Shown: positions 26,301 through 41,300 of the stretch, piece by piece
Position numbering within the stretch: the first letter of the stretch is position 1
How the letters are laid out: every line of letters begins with the position of its first letter
From: Acanthornis magna
Lineage: Eukaryota > Chordata > Aves > Passeriformes > Acanthizidae
Reading direction: 5' to 3'
Assembly: GCA_036785705.1 (NCBI GenBank)
Contig: JAWUZG010000036.1
Location: forward strand, 14,069,501-14,133,500
Length of the DNA stretch: 64,000 nucleotides
Notes under the pieces: model-generated
The model's database searches: none
What the model was told of the DNA's origin: nothing
Seen by the model: the letters and a program-made list of their open reading frames with translations, nothing else
Made by a program: the position numbers and the translations under genes

Positions 26301-29300
26301 CAAGTAGCACAGTTAAGCTGGGTGGGGTTTCCTTAGGGCGAGCCTTCAAACATACTTACGTCAAACTTTTTATCGGGGATGTGGCAAAAACAGAGCAGCT
26401 GATGGATAATCATAGAGGGATTTTGTCGTATAGGCTCCTGTACTACTTCCTGAGCATTTTTCTTAGAAACTTTTTTCTGAGTGTCATGTTCATCAAAAAT
26501 TTTGATTGCTGTAGACCAAAATGATGTAGATTTTGTCAGAAAGTGGCAACCATTCTAGTATGCTCTTTGCCTGCAAATTCTATCTGTTTACATGAGGAGA
26601 ATTCAACTGGACAGCCTCCACGTGACAGAGCCATGGTATTGTGATGCTTAAATACAGCTGGAATTTTGGATTAGTGCTAACCTTATTTTAAAACATAATA
26701 GTTAGAAAACCAGTACAATATTGCCATCTGCTACCCCTCAGGCAGCTACTTCATTCAGGACACTTGAAAAAGAGATTCTTCACTTAAATCAAGTGCACCA
26801 GTACAGTTAAAGGTGTAGCATCTTGGAAAAGAAAGTGTATTGATCAGTGATGTTCAGCTGTGCTAGTTAAACAACTGTTCAGTCTTAAATCTGTAGCAGA
26901 GTTTTTCCAGTATACCAGTAGCAGTATTCACCTGAAACTTCCAGCACTTAAAGTCAGACTCCTCCTGCCCTTCTTAACATGGTGATATAGCTGTCAGAAC
27001 AAGGTGTTTTAACTGGGAAGTCAAAATTGCGAAGTCTTGTGTGCCTTAACTGTCTGAGATAAGGCAAAAAAAGTTAATCTCTCTGAGACTGGTTTTCATT
27101 TCAGTCTGAAGTTATCAAACTAAAAGTCAAAGGACAGATAAGGTGAAGGGAAGTTTTGAATAGATAACTACCATGCTTAAGTCTTTTGGAGTAGGGTGGA
27201 GAACTAGCAACAAGGTGCTCCAGAAAATTAGTTCTTGAAAATACTGTGTAAGGAATATTAACCTCCTGACCTTTGTTTTCTGAATTTATTTTTACTGAAT
27301 GGAATTACTGTAATATACAGGTAATGTAAGTATTTTTCTGGTTTTTTTCTGGTGTTTGCCTTCTACATCATCATGTAAGTCATTCAGAAAAAATGTCAGA
27401 GGTCAGCATGGATGAACCAGAAGAGCTGGAAGGCAGGGAGGGAAGAATTCATATGCAAGATTTTTGGACTGAAAGGGGAAAATATATAGAAACTTTTGTT
27501 TTTCCTTTTTTAACTAATCTGAAAATAATATGTAGTTGTTCCTTTGCAGATGTAATTGTCCTTATGAAAAGATCTTTTTGTACTCATAGGATATGGCTGC
27601 AGTTGGATTTGGATGTCAGAGGACTTATACAAGTCAGTTAGATTTGCCTTCAGGATCAGAATGTTGCATTTGATATGAAGGCTTGATTTCACTTGCATAA
27701 GTGACCGACCTTCAAAGATTATAATGCTATCACTGATGTGCAATAATTATTCACAGCATAATTGTCATACTTGGTTTTTAGTTCAGCACAGCTGCTGCTG
27801 TTTAAATTCCGTTGAAAGATAATTGCCCTATAGAGGGGTTGCAGAGTCTCTTTAATACAACTCTTGCAATATATTGAATAGTGTGAAATGGAGAAATATA
27901 TTAATTCTCTGAGGATGGCAGCCTTTCTGCACTAAGGTTGCTTAAAATGACAACTGAATCTGATACAATTTCAGGTTGGAAATATGGTCAAAATGTAGAC
28001 ATACCTGTTCTGAGAAGCATCAAGTTTAATGTGCATGTGCTGTGTTTGTAAAGGTAGTGGCAGAAACTGGTTTATGGGAACTGGACTAACTTCTCTGATC
28101 CAAACAAAACTCGAAAGCAGCATATTAGTGAATTCAGAAAAATGTGTGTTTGATTCAGGAGTACCTGGCAAGAGAATTGATGTATAATTACCTTTTAAAT
28201 GTGGTTAGTTGAACATGAGATCTTTCTAGAAAATTTTTCTGAACATTGAGCTGCGTATGAGTGGTGGAAGTTCTGTCATTTCCATTGCATCTGTCTTACC
28301 TGGTTTTTTCTTTTGACCTGAAATACAATTTTTTATCACCTTTTAGCAGTTATCACAGAATGAGAAGTTACAGAAAACTTAATTGTACTTCATGTTTATA
28401 TGACCATTTATTTATAATTTGTCTATTTGCTTTAGTGTCTGAAACTTCAAATATGGTTGTATCCATTAAAAAAAATCAAACAACCCACACATGCAGACCT
28501 CTAAGGAGAATGCAATGTGTAACTCCAGTAATGTGCTACTAAACCTAAATTCATAGATATATTGGAAACTTTTGATGAACATATTGGATTAATAGGTGAT
28601 GTCTTTTCAGGTCAAGAGACATAAGTATTGAAAATAAATTATAAGAAGACATGATCTGTCTGAGTACTGACATGTGAATCTACTTATGAATGCAAAGCTG
28701 TCCTATGGCCATGTCAAACAGAGGGACATTAATGTTCTACCTAATCGGTGGGAAAAAGAGAAAAACAGCTGAACCTCCCCAGAACTTTACTGATGTTATA
28801 ATGGAACAGAGCCATGGTCATGGTTTTCTGTTACCTGATACTTACACCTAGTGGTATTTGTATATAAAAACTTCTATCAAAAAAGATAGAAGTTTTTATA
28901 TATAAATACCACTAAGTGTAAGCCACACTTGCATACAGGCTGCTTTCATCTAAGCCATGGGAGACATATGAGGCCTTAGCCAGCTGCTGATATTAGTTTA
29001 ATCTGTAATGGAATTTTATTTAAAACTCATATGAAAGTATTTTCCTGTTGCCTCTCCATGATGATTTTATTAGATATTTTAATTAAAGGTGATGGAGCTG
29101 AGGTCCACTTCTTTTACCTATTCTATTTTCTACCACGTCTTTTACCTATTCTACCTTCTTTTAACTATTCTATTACAAGAATAGTTTGTCTCCCAAACTG
29201 ATTTTAATGATATGTTTTTTGGTCTTTTGCCTTGTATTTAGACAATGTGGACTTTCTGCACTAGTATCAAAATCCATGTGAAACTCTGAAACCTTTTGTT

Positions 29301-32300
29301 TTGCTTTGAGTTCTGCTTATATGTGTTCCAGAGTGATTTTTTTTTTTTTAATTAAACAGTCTTACAGGTTGTACCTGAGGATATATATTTTTTCTCTCTT
29401 CAAGCTGTTGCTGTATATCGTCTTTGTGTATCTGTCTCTTAGATGGTGTGCTCTCCTTACTGAAATTCTCAAGTTATGCCCTACAGCTCAGTGTGCTTCA
29501 GCTCAATGCCGTTTGCTGTGGCATCTGGGTCAGAAGAGCAGAACTGCAGTCTTTATTTCATTCTTTCTGCTCTGCATTTACTGATTCAATGTGAGAGATC
29601 ATTTATCAGGAGTTGCAAGTCTCCAAAGTATGTCTTTCATTTATTCTGGTTTTAATATCTTCTTACCCCAGTATCACATCCAAAACATGACTATGTTTGT
29701 TTTTTGTTTTTAATTAGCATTGGCTGTTGAGGTCATAGGATTTCTTTTGCTTCCATTTGAGCATGAGAGCAGTTGTCATCCTACTTCTGTAATTGTCCCT
29801 GCAGGGAGAGAGAACCTGATTGGCACTGGATCTAAGATTTTTTTCTACTTGTTGACGTCTGGCACTGTACGCTGTGAGACGAAGAAGATTTCTAGAAGCA
29901 AATACATTTGATTATGCTTCAGTTTGGTGATCAGGTTCTGAATTGTGATTTCTGTTTTTTCCAGAGCTGAGTTCAGAAAACCTCAAAAATTGCTTTAAGA
30001 TCATCAATGCTTATATTTTCTTGTCATCATCTGAATTTTTGCAGGTATGTTACCATTATATAAATATCCATATTACCACCTCAGTTCCTTACTGGGAAAC
30101 TGTTTTTTCTCTCCTCTTGGAACATACCATCCACACAAACATTTATACTCTTATTCATTTATGTGTATACAAATATACGGCTCTATTGTTAGCTCTTTAT
30201 GGTGCACAGTGGATGCTCAAATCAGATTTTAGTTATATTGTTATTTATGGACTGATTTAGTAGTCTGGTATCAGAAAAGGTCCTATGTTGGGTAATAATA
30301 GTTACTCTAATTATCCTACCAGATTAATTATTATTCAGATTCAGAAAGAGTTGAACTAGAGATATTATGCCTTGTTTGTCACACCTTCTTAATGAGAAAA
30401 TTCTTTGAGATTGATTAAGAATCCTGCAATGTTAAAAACTCAACAAAATGCTTGGATTAGATTTTAAATAGTTTAGGAATGATGAACATTTTAGCAGATA
30501 TGATCTTTGAAGAGAAGCTGGGTCTTTGGACATATGTAAACCCTAAAAAATTGAATTTTGAAGTACATAATACCTTCTTTTTCATTTTATTTCAGATGTA
30601 TGCTACTGACTTATGCCGGTCATTTTGTGAGCTTTTGAAGGACATAACTACTGAAGGTCAAGTTCAAGTTTTAAAGGTGGAGTACAATGAAAATAATACC
30701 CAGATACTCAGCTCTGTATATGTAATGTTTTCAAGTAGAACGTAGAACTTGTAGAAGAAGACAATGTATTTAGCAGACCTTAACACTGGAATGAGTGGTG
30801 GTTTAACTACTTATTTAAAGTCTGTGCATGTGTGTAGAGACCTAATGTGTCTAGAGCAAACTTTTCCAATCCTTATTGAATGTTGCATGTATGTGGTCTC
30901 AATGGAATTCCTTTGTGTACCATGTTTGCATTTGTACCGTGACACAGAGTTCAAACAGTCTTTGCCTTTGGCATCAGTTGCTGTCGTAATGGCCAAAACT
31001 GCTGAAACAGAGTTGCTAAAGGTTTTTTCAAAGTTCCAGAGAGTTATATTTTCACACAGCCTTCAAATGGTATTGTGAAACTCATAAACTTTTGAAATAT
31101 TAACAATGACACTTGGAATGTGTCTTTTGAAGAATTTCAGGAAATACTGTTGGAGTATACATTGAAAGGTATTTGAGTAGTAGCTGTAGTATACTACTTA
31201 TACATGCATTTCCAGTGGCTGCATTAACAGGGGGCTCTGTGTTGCTTATGAAAACGTGGACTTAAATATAATTGTAAATGCAATGGAGGATATAAATTGG
31301 ATTCCACCTGTCTCTTTGGGTTGCACAACTGCTTGGATCCAGGACAGAAAACAACTGGAGAAGTTGATAGCTTTCCCTGTTTGTAGTTAACTACTGTGAG
31401 GAGCTTAAGAGCTCTGGTTCTGGAATTTAAAATGTCAATTCCAGTCTATCAGTGATGTTAAAGTCTATAGTTGGGCAAATGTTTTATGCAACAGCTTTTA
31501 AGCAGATTTCTGAAACAGAATTACGCTGCTAATATACAATCATTTATTCACTTGGGTGCCAGTGTGTCCTTGCATTAGCTTCAAGATTTGTCTGGTATAC
31601 TTGGAACACTTTCCTAGTATGGCCTCTTCATTCCAGAGGGATAACTGAGCTATAATCCTTGTAAATATTTTTAGAAAAAGCAGAAGGTTTGTCAGCATTC
31701 ACAATGCTGACTTGTTAAACAAAAAAAACCCATATCTAAGATAAGCATTGGGAACAGAAACACCCTGGGGTGTTCTCTGAAATAGTTTCCTACAAAAAGC
31801 TTTGGCTGGACTGAAAATAGACATTAGAACAGTAAATATATTAATAAGGTTGAAAAATACTAATTTGACTGATAAGACAATTTATTCCAAGATTGCTGAG
31901 GCTTGATGTGACTTGGTTTTCTAATTATCTGACACAGACAATAAAAGCTTTGAAAAGACTGTGCAAGGAGGAAATGAGTTGGCCAAAACTTACAGTACCC
32001 AGAAAGATGAGTGGGGAAAAAGTTATGTCTACCTCTATATAAAATAAGCCTCTTTTATACCTCTGCATATTAAAGGTCCACAAAATTGAGAGGCATTGGA
32101 AAAGTTCAACTGCTTAACATTTTTCTCAAGGCACCAAATAGAGTGTTAAATGAAACTAGTAGGAGCAAGGTTCAAAAAGGAAAAAAAAGTATTTAGGAGA
32201 GATTGGACAAGAGCACAGAAGAGTAGATTCTTGTGGATATTCCTTTGAGGTGGAAGTAAATGGAGACTAAGAGTGTTTAAGTGAGGTGCCTTTACATGTT

Positions 32301-35300
32301 TTATACACATCAGTGTGTTTATACATGTGTAGTCTGTCTTTACCTGGAAGTAGGTGAGAGCAGCCCTCAGTCCATTATTCTCACAGCCTCTTCCCATCTC
32401 CATCTTGGTACAAGGGCACAGACATCTGGGCAAAACAAAAACTGACAAATGTAGGTTACCTCAGCTCATGGAGGGGGAAAAAAGGAGCTGAGAAACAAAG
32501 GGTAAAGAGTTTAAACATTGGGAACCAAAGCAGAGTACCTAGCATAGCACCTCTGAGAGCACACCTGCAAAGAGCTGATAGGTCTTAATCAGTGGTTTCA
32601 CAAAAAAGTGACAAGACAAAGCTATGGAAATAAGCCCTGAACTGCTGGTGCTTTGCCCTGACAGCCACCTCAGTCTGCTGCTTCTCCTGGAACCTTAACA
32701 ATGTACCTTCTTCTAAACCACCTCATCAACTTCGCCAGGGCCATGTGGAGGCTCGTGAGGTGCTTGGCTAGGTGGGTTTCGTTGGCATGTCAGCTTTCAC
32801 CAGGTCCATTTATACAGGTCAGGTTTGCAGAATATTTTACCAGAACACAGTTCATCAGTCTGGGGTTTGCTGGTGTTTAATGGTAAACATTCTATGAGCA
32901 CTTCGTATGTGTACACTAGTATACGTGGTTTTAAAACTTCAGTTAAGATTTATGAATGTACTTTACTAACTGTCTAATTGGCTTTTGTTCTTAAGGTTGT
33001 AGAAAATGTCCTAAAAGTAAACCCTGTGCTGGGTCCTCAAATGTTTCAACCTCTTCTGCCATCAGTATTCAGGGGGATTATAGATGGGGAGGTAAGAGCT
33101 ACTTTAACTACTCTCTACTTATCCTTTTGTAAATGACAGTGCCTTCCATTATCTGACCCAGGTTTTTCATATTGATGTTGCATTTTCTCTTGTTTTAAGA
33201 GCATCTTATAGATTTTTGACATCTATTTTAAAAGTCTGTAAAAGTAACACAGTAGCACAAGATATAAACCAACATATCTGCCACTTGTTTTGTCATGTAG
33301 TGTTTATTTAAACAGGACAAATTTTATTCTGCTGTTCTGTCATTCCTTCACTATTAACACTTTTAAGGGCTGTAATTCTATGCCTAATTTAATTCTTGAT
33401 AGGTGTTGGAGGGTTTTTTTTTTTGGTTGTTGTTGTTTTGGGATTTTTTGGTTGGTTTGGGGGTTTTTTTGAGGTTTTTTTTTTTTTTTTTTTTTTAAGA
33501 CATGTACTATTCCTTTTTTAACTGTACCTGGACCAGAGAAAAGCAAACTGGATCAGGAGAAGATTGGCTTGACCTTCTTTTCCTAATTGGCTTATCTAAT
33601 ATCAAGAGCTGAAGGATGTGAGAATGCTTTGTGTGAGATACTCTTTAAGATTTTGTGGGCTAAGATGTCTTAACTTCTCCCTTTTGTCTCTTTGTATTCA
33701 AGAAACTTCCATCCTGGATGAAAAAAAGTAAAATCCAATATTCTTAAACTGTGTTGAACCTTTTGGTTCTAGCAGGAATCAGTGGGTCAAATTCCTCTTG
33801 CTTTTTGACATCTTTGATCAAAACCTTTGCTTTTTTCCAGCTGAAGACTTTCAAATATGAAAATTTGGCTCCAATTACTGAGTTAAATAAGATTTCCAAA
33901 TTTAAGCCATGTAATACTATATACCGAAGTACTTCTTCCTGTACAAAGAACAAAGAGAATGGATTGTTAAAATATCTTCTGATTCAAGACTTAATAAATT
34001 CATTATATCCTATTCAAAATGTATTAATCTAGGTTAGAATTTTCAGGTAAACATTGGTATTTCGTTTTTCAAGTAGGGTATTGCACAAAACACAGTTACA
34101 TTGTTGCATGCTGAATTTGATATGAAAAAATCTATACAGTCTTTTAAAAGTAATAACCAAAGATAGTAAACTAATGAACTTATTACTGTATCCAGTTAAT
34201 TTGGGACATCTGCAGATTAGTTATTGGCAAAGGTATTTAGTTACTATCTGAAAAAATGAGCAACTTTAGAAATACTTAGTGTTCTTAATGTTACTGAAAT
34301 TATAATCAGTAATTTGGAGCCATAACCAACTTCAAAAGTAGTTTTTTTAACAGTACAGTAAACTGTTAGTTCCTTAAGATACAGGTTTTAAAATTTAAAG
34401 TAAAATAACCTTGCAACTTGTCTTCGCTGTTTGGAGGAAATTGAAATTTCCATGGTTTTCATATTGTAAGAACTGAGAACTCTGGTAAAGATGGCTCACT
34501 CAGTTCTGTTCCTAGAGTCTCTTAAATTGCAATTTATAGTTTAAACTTTAGTAAAAGACAGAAGGCATGCATACAAGTATTTTCCATATATTGCTGCTCT
34601 CTGTGTCAATTCTTTTAGTTAAACTAAGCACCTTTTGTTTTGGTTTATTTTTGTTCCAGAGGTACCCAGTGGTCATGTCTACTTATCTGGGGATCATGGG
34701 TAGAGTTCTACTACAAAATGCAAGATTTTTTTCATTACTTTTGGGCCAGATGGCATGTGAATTGGGTCAGGAGGTGAGTTTATTGTCCTTTTTCATCCTT
34801 TTCGGCTTTTTGTGTCTTGGTATTTCAGCTGTATTACATAGAGAACTCTTGCTTTCTTTTGACCTGACGAAACTTCTCTGTTATCCATGCTTATTCCTAT
34901 CCATACAGTTCACCTTGAAAATGGGCTCTTCCTCCTCCTTTTCTCCTTCCCCTGACCACCCTGTAACAACTTTTACATGTTCCACAGTTACTTAAAACAT
35001 CCCATTAAATTTTTTATACCGTCCCTAAATTCTCTTCCTGCTGCACCCCACAATTAGCCATGTAAACCCCCTTAGTTCACGTGCAATTGTAGGATGAGAA
35101 TTTCTTTCCCTGTGCCATCTTGATGGGTCCTGAAGGATGGAGAATGGTCTAAGCAGTCTCCCCTGAGTTTCTAGAGTATCAGGTTCAGTGTGCTACAGTT
35201 TCACTGGTGAGGCTACTGAGGTTCTTTTGCTACAAGTGTTCTATTATATCTTTAAGTGAAATTTTAGTAATTTTCTATCCTAGGGTATAATGCAGTTTTC

Positions 35301-38300
35301 AAACAGATGAAGACAAGTCTTTTTTTTTTTTAATTTGTCTCCCATATATGTAAAACAGAGCAAGTCCATGTGTTTTGTCTGCATTAGACTGTTAGGGGAA
35401 AACTGTTTGAATAATTCACTGTTCTGAATTAGCTCCCTCTCCATAAATGAAATGCATTTCAAACATCTAGGTTACAACTAATGGTGTGGAGGGTTCAGGG
35501 CCTGGAAGCATTGTCACAGAAAATTTTAAAAATACTTGTTGCTTGCTGCTTCTGTCCGGTATACAACAGTATAGTGTCTTTCCAAGACGAAATAATGTTT
35601 CAGTTGGTAGAAAAATTAAAATAAATTATTTTCTAAACATGCTGATGTACTCATAACTGAAAAAGAATGTTTTGTTTCCCATTGCAGTTGGACCAAATTC
35701 TTGGTAACATGATTGAAATGTGGGTTGATCGGATGGATAACATCACTCAGCCAGAAAGAAGAAAACTTTCTGCTTTGGCATTGCTTTCTCTTCTGCCATC
35801 ATTGAATAGGTAAGCAAATCTACAATACCTTAAAAAAGACTGCTTCAAAGGCCCTTAGAATGGTTTTTAAAATATTTCACAATTCTGCAGCAAAATATTC
35901 CAATATCAGTAGTTTTGTTTACTCAGTTTTTCCCCCAAGAGAAAGTTAAAAAGATGAAATTTCCATGCTACGTTATATTAACTTCTTATTCAGCTTCATA
36001 GCATTATAGTAACCTTTCTTCCATTTCATGGGAGATGTCATTTAGTGAAAGTGAGGAGCCAGCACTGCAAGTTTTGTCGGTTCTCATATTAACATTGAAC
36101 TATCTGCTTCTCTCATCTGTGATTAAGTAGTTGCTTTAGTTGGCATGTTGGTATTTTGGTGTCCCATCCATGGAACAATGTTCAGTTTTCTTTCCTGTTG
36201 TAGGTGATCTGATCTTTTCATCCTGGTTTTCCTCTTTATGACATTAAATGGAAGAGTGGCTGTGAAAGAGTGTGAGAGTTTCTGCACTATAGATTTTATA
36301 GCTAGCAGATTTTACTGTTGCCCTTTCAGTAGCTGTCATCATTGCTGCATATACATAGAAAATGAAAGTTTTAAATGAAAATGCTGAATACACTGACTCT
36401 AAGCTGTCATTACTAGAATTCATGTATAACACTTTTAGGTGAGAGTTCAGTCCATAGTTACCTTTAGATTATTCTTATCTGTTTGACATTTGGGAAGACA
36501 AGACTCCATGAGTTTACATTTAGTCTGCTGGGTTTCCTGAACAGTCTTAAGTTTTGTCTATTGGAAATTTAGGTGTTGCTCCCAAATCTTAAAGCTTTAT
36601 TAGTATCTGTAGAATATGTAGTCACTACCTAAAAAAAAAATCAGGAAACACTTAACATGTAATTTAGAGGCTTCATTACTTTTTATATGCACAGAAGTTT
36701 TCAGTTTTTGTCAGACAGATAATCAGGATAACCATCTAGCTAAAGGTGAACCAAGCAGCTGCTTTATGAGGGGGTTTTTTCCCAGTAAATGTAACAGTAT
36801 TATGTTGTTTATAAGTATATTTGAAATGTTTTTAAAGAGGTGTTAGCTAAAATTTAAGGTGCTGAACTACATCTGCCTTCCTGTGAAGTTTATTTTAAAA
36901 GGAGGAAGGAAAAAAAAGGAATTCCTTTAGATAACCATGTTATTTTGAACTACCTTCAGCTGCTCCAGATTTCCTGCTGTAAAAGCCAATTATTTCTGGC
37001 AGCCCTTAACATAATAAAACCTTCTGCAAATGACAGCTTTATTTTTCAGTTACTCAAATCATTTAAGAAAGCTGCTTCTCAACTAAAAAGTCTCTCTTTA
37101 GTGGACATATTTATGTCAAAGCTTTGAAAATTTCACTTTACAATTGACAGACTGCCAAACATACCTTCAGACAGAATGTGTGGAATTGATTCTGTCAGTT
37201 GTTTTTTTTACTAGAACAATGTGAGTCACTCTGGTTTTGCCATGTCACAGGGATTATACTACACATGCTTGCTGCATCCTGTGTGTAGCATTTCTGTTAA
37301 AAATAAGTTTTCTAAAGCAGGCTTCTTGTGCAAGTCCATTTGCACAGTTGAAGCAAAAATGTTTTAAATGTAATACAGTATTTAAGCAAAATATTTTGAT
37401 TAATAGAAGTGTTTCCAAGAAAAACTAAAGTAATTTTTCCTGTTGGAATGCCTCACTAACCAGGTTCCCGATTAGATTTTACTTTGGAAGTCCAAGGTCA
37501 GTTCAAGATTTCTCAGCTGCAGAGACAGAACAGTATTTTGTCATCTGAGGATGGCTGAGGGGCTATCTTGGGAAGGCCAATGTATGGGTGAGATTCTTCC
37601 CTCAGTTTGCTGCTATATGATGGTCAGGATTGGTACAAGTAACAAGCTCAGATTTTGAAGGTTCTGCTATAAGGGAAACAGGCATCTCTGCTGTGTCTGG
37701 CACTTTCTGAGGATTTTTCTCCTTTTGCCTGTTGCTTCCTGTAACCTATAGATGAAGCACTGGTTTATTTTAAGGACAAAAGGGGGAGTAGACAAAAATA
37801 GTGGGTCAAAAATGAAGATATTCATATTCTGAACTCATTCTTCCCTTAGAGTATTTTATGGACGAAATGTTGGGGAAAGTATTAAACAGTGACCTTTTTC
37901 ATTCTCTCTCTCCAACCTTGATACTATTACTTAATAGTTTGTGTAGTTAGTGATCATGTTTATAATTACAAGTATGTGGAACTTGGTACTGTCTGTGTTT
38001 TAGGGGAAGGTAAAACTTCCATCATTATTAATTTAAAATCAGTATGACACAAACGATTTTCTGTCTCAAATACAACGCCTTTGACAGTGTCATGAGTGAA
38101 GGATTTTAGAGCAGATAAGACAAGTTTCACTGCAGAGCAGTTGCTCACAATGGCTCTTGGGCCAACTAGTTTGACTAAGTAGATTATGAAGCGACAAATT
38201 ATTAGCCACACTGTAATTTTATTGTCCAGGCAATACCATCCAGAGGTAGATGCAATGGCATGCTCTTGGTACCAACAGTAGTGCTGTGTGTTAATCGTGT

Positions 38301-41300
38301 ATGCATGTCCTTCAGTCTAGCATCCTGTTTATCTTCCCACAGCTGCATATCATGTTAGTGGTTAGAAACATGTATTAGAAAAAAAGGGACTGCTGCTTTC
38401 CTGATTAGTGTGTTGCAGCACCTTTTCACGGAGCAGCTATTTCCTGGTATTACTTAGGGGTTTTCCCAAATTAAATACTATATAGTTGTCTGCATTTGCT
38501 ATCCAAGTGTGATCAGTCAGTGTTAGCATTTTTTGTGTTTGATGGATATGTGCATTGGCAGTATTTTCCACGTTTTGTATTCTTACTTGCCTGTTTGTCA
38601 CTCATATCTATCCGTGTGCGTCTTCATTCATTTATTCGTAAAATAGGTTAAAGACCTTGTCTTTAAACTGTTGTATACACCAGTAGGGTCCAGTAACATG
38701 ATTCAGGCAGTAAGGATGCACTTGTGGAGTTACGGTATCTCCATAATTACTACATGAGGAAAGTATGGATAGACACACAGTAGCTTTAACAGGGAGGGCT
38801 TTTCACCAAAGAACTTGAAGTTTTTTGGAGGAAAATTGCATCTGAGCTAGTGTGAAACGTGAGACGTGACAGCAACCTGGATAAGTAAATTCACAAATGT
38901 GATTTCTTCGTCTAGCTCAGTCATATTCCAGCTTGTCTACAATCTTAAAGGCTGATTTGTGAGCATGCAGCTTCAAGTGTACTCTTCAAGATTGAATTGA
39001 GTTTTATTAGATGTGTCCTTGGTCCCTAAAATAGTGCCTAGTGAATATGCCCAGTAGCAGCATTCTACCTCTTATTTATTGTGGAAAAGGTGTGGGCGAC
39101 CACCACTATGTAGGCTTCTGCATTTTGGGATCTTCAGCATCCTTTGTAGTTCCTGATTCCAAAGTGGCTGAAATTGTATTATGTCCCCTTCTCCTATATG
39201 TATATAGAGAGATAGATGGATATGGAGATCATTAGCTTGCTTACTGTACTTCTTTCAATTAGTATAATGTCAGTTTTGCAGTGTTTTGGAATGTCTTTCT
39301 TTGGTGATACTGATTTATTAAGCAAAGTAGATATCTTTTTTATTCCTACAGTTATTCTCTGTATATTTTAGTAGAACACAACACTGAAAGATGCTTAAGA
39401 GTGATAGGAACATTTATTCTCTAATAAAGAAATGGAAACAGATTTTGGAAAGAGTGTAGTGTCAGTGATCAGCTTAGTTTGGTGTGGTACCTAACCGTGC
39501 CTGCAGGTTATCATTTGACACCTTGTTGACAGCTAAGCACTCACCTTTTGCAGGTGAATGTTACTTCCATGACGTCTGTCACTCTTAAATGGGACGTGCC
39601 AAGTTTCCTTTTACTCAAAGTCAGTGTTTTCCCAAAAAGCCACTAATTTGGGTCCTTGAGGATAGGCTCATTTTTATGGACCTACCTGTGAACAGTGGTA
39701 TCACTCTAAAGTCTCCTACCATTCTAGGAAACTCTGCTTAAAAGATGAAGTATTTTAATTTATGTTTCTTCATTTGAATTTGTGGTGCATGAGTAGTGGC
39801 AGTTTTCATTTTATCCCTTTGAGTCAAATATGTTTGTGTATTGTGGAGAAAGGGTTAAGAGGTTCTTCAGGTTTCTAATCATTATGTAAATGAATGTCTG
39901 CTTTTTCTCATTGTGTATCAAGTCTGTGTCAGCCAGTATGAGTTCTGCCAGTTAGATAATTGGCATTTTGTGAGTGTAAGTACTTACAGTATGCAATTAT
40001 AAATCCTCATTAGGTTATTACAGAGTTTTGCCTCTGTCATTTGTTAAAAATACTTAGTTAGAAATTTTAATTTTCCTCTCAAAAAGTTGTCTATATGTAA
40101 TGTTAGTAAATGGCAAGAAAGTGCCTAATAAAATGTCATGTTCTCCTCAGGATAGTTATGTTCTCATTTATGAAGTCAGAATTTCTTACATAATTACTTG
40201 TACATCCTCCTTTCTTTATAGGGATGATACTCTGAAGCTATTTTATCTTCCCCTCCATTTTTTTAATCCTTCTAGTTAAAGATATTCTCACCCACGCCTC
40301 TAATGGACTATTAGACTATTAAAGGAGCTCTTTAAATTATGATTTTGATTATGATTTTGTCATCAGTGTTTGGCCTTGGATTTATTTAGCTTGCTTGACA
40401 GGTAACAGTGGAGTTTTAATGATAAGAGTGAAAAATGTGGCTTTGGTCTTAGTCTGACTACCAGAGTCTGCATAATTCAGAAGGTTACCCAGAGCGCTGC
40501 CAACTTCCTTAATTGCATGTCACATTATGACATTGGTGAAAGGATGCACTCATTAAACTTTTCTTGTTCACTGTCTCCATCAATTTTTCTTTTACACTTG
40601 ATTGTTAGTATGGACGGGTCAGGAGCATATCATGTTTTCCCCTAAGACCCTTAAGCCTTGATTTCAAGGAAAAATGTACCAAGTGGTGCCAAGGAATTAT
40701 ATCACTAATTGCAGCTAAACTGCTGCAAAAAATAAGTTGCAGTTATAAGGGTTTGGTTGCTGCTACTCTCTTGGTTTTTTAATTTTTTTAGAGAGAATTT
40801 CAGAAGTCCTTCTTAAAACTATTCTGCATATGATTTATCCTAAAATTTATCCTTTTAATTATATATAAGACAGCAAAAAATAACTATCTTCCTTCAAACT
40901 TATTGCAGTGCATGGTTTACATGTTTGCAAAATAGATATTGAATAAGTAGTGACTGAAGTATACATGCTACTAAAAAAGTGTAAAAGTCACAAGATTGTA
41001 AACAACTTAAACCCCAAAATGTAGATTTACAGCTGTTTTTGCACCTGGGTTTGTTCTGAGCTGTTTTGGTACATCTGCTTATCCCTCTGTGCTATACTCT
41101 GTGAAATTTGAGACTGCCAGGGAGTAGCTGAGATTTTCTTGGTGACTCTCTTTAACAGTGCCAGACTATTATGATAAGATAGCACAAGTGATTAACACCA
41201 CAACCCATGTCACCACAAGAACTTCTGCAAAGAAGTACTGTCTTCAGAAATAATGTTTCATATTCAAACAATTTAATGAGAAAGTGAGAGTTTAAAACAA

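Larger units (their letters stand above)
24965..29964 (+). other. IPO11: IPO11 intron between visible exons 18 and 19
   Basis: Five kb with no gene. It holds the 82-bp palindrome at 28841-28922 and three copies of a 15-bp unit at 29111-29172. The rest is AT-rich and unrecognised. Confidence 0.8.

Noticed and set aside
34567..34995. 142-codon plus-strand open frame around visible exon 22
   Set aside because: Only 34660-34773 is coding; the extensions on both sides read through the acceptor and donor into intron.
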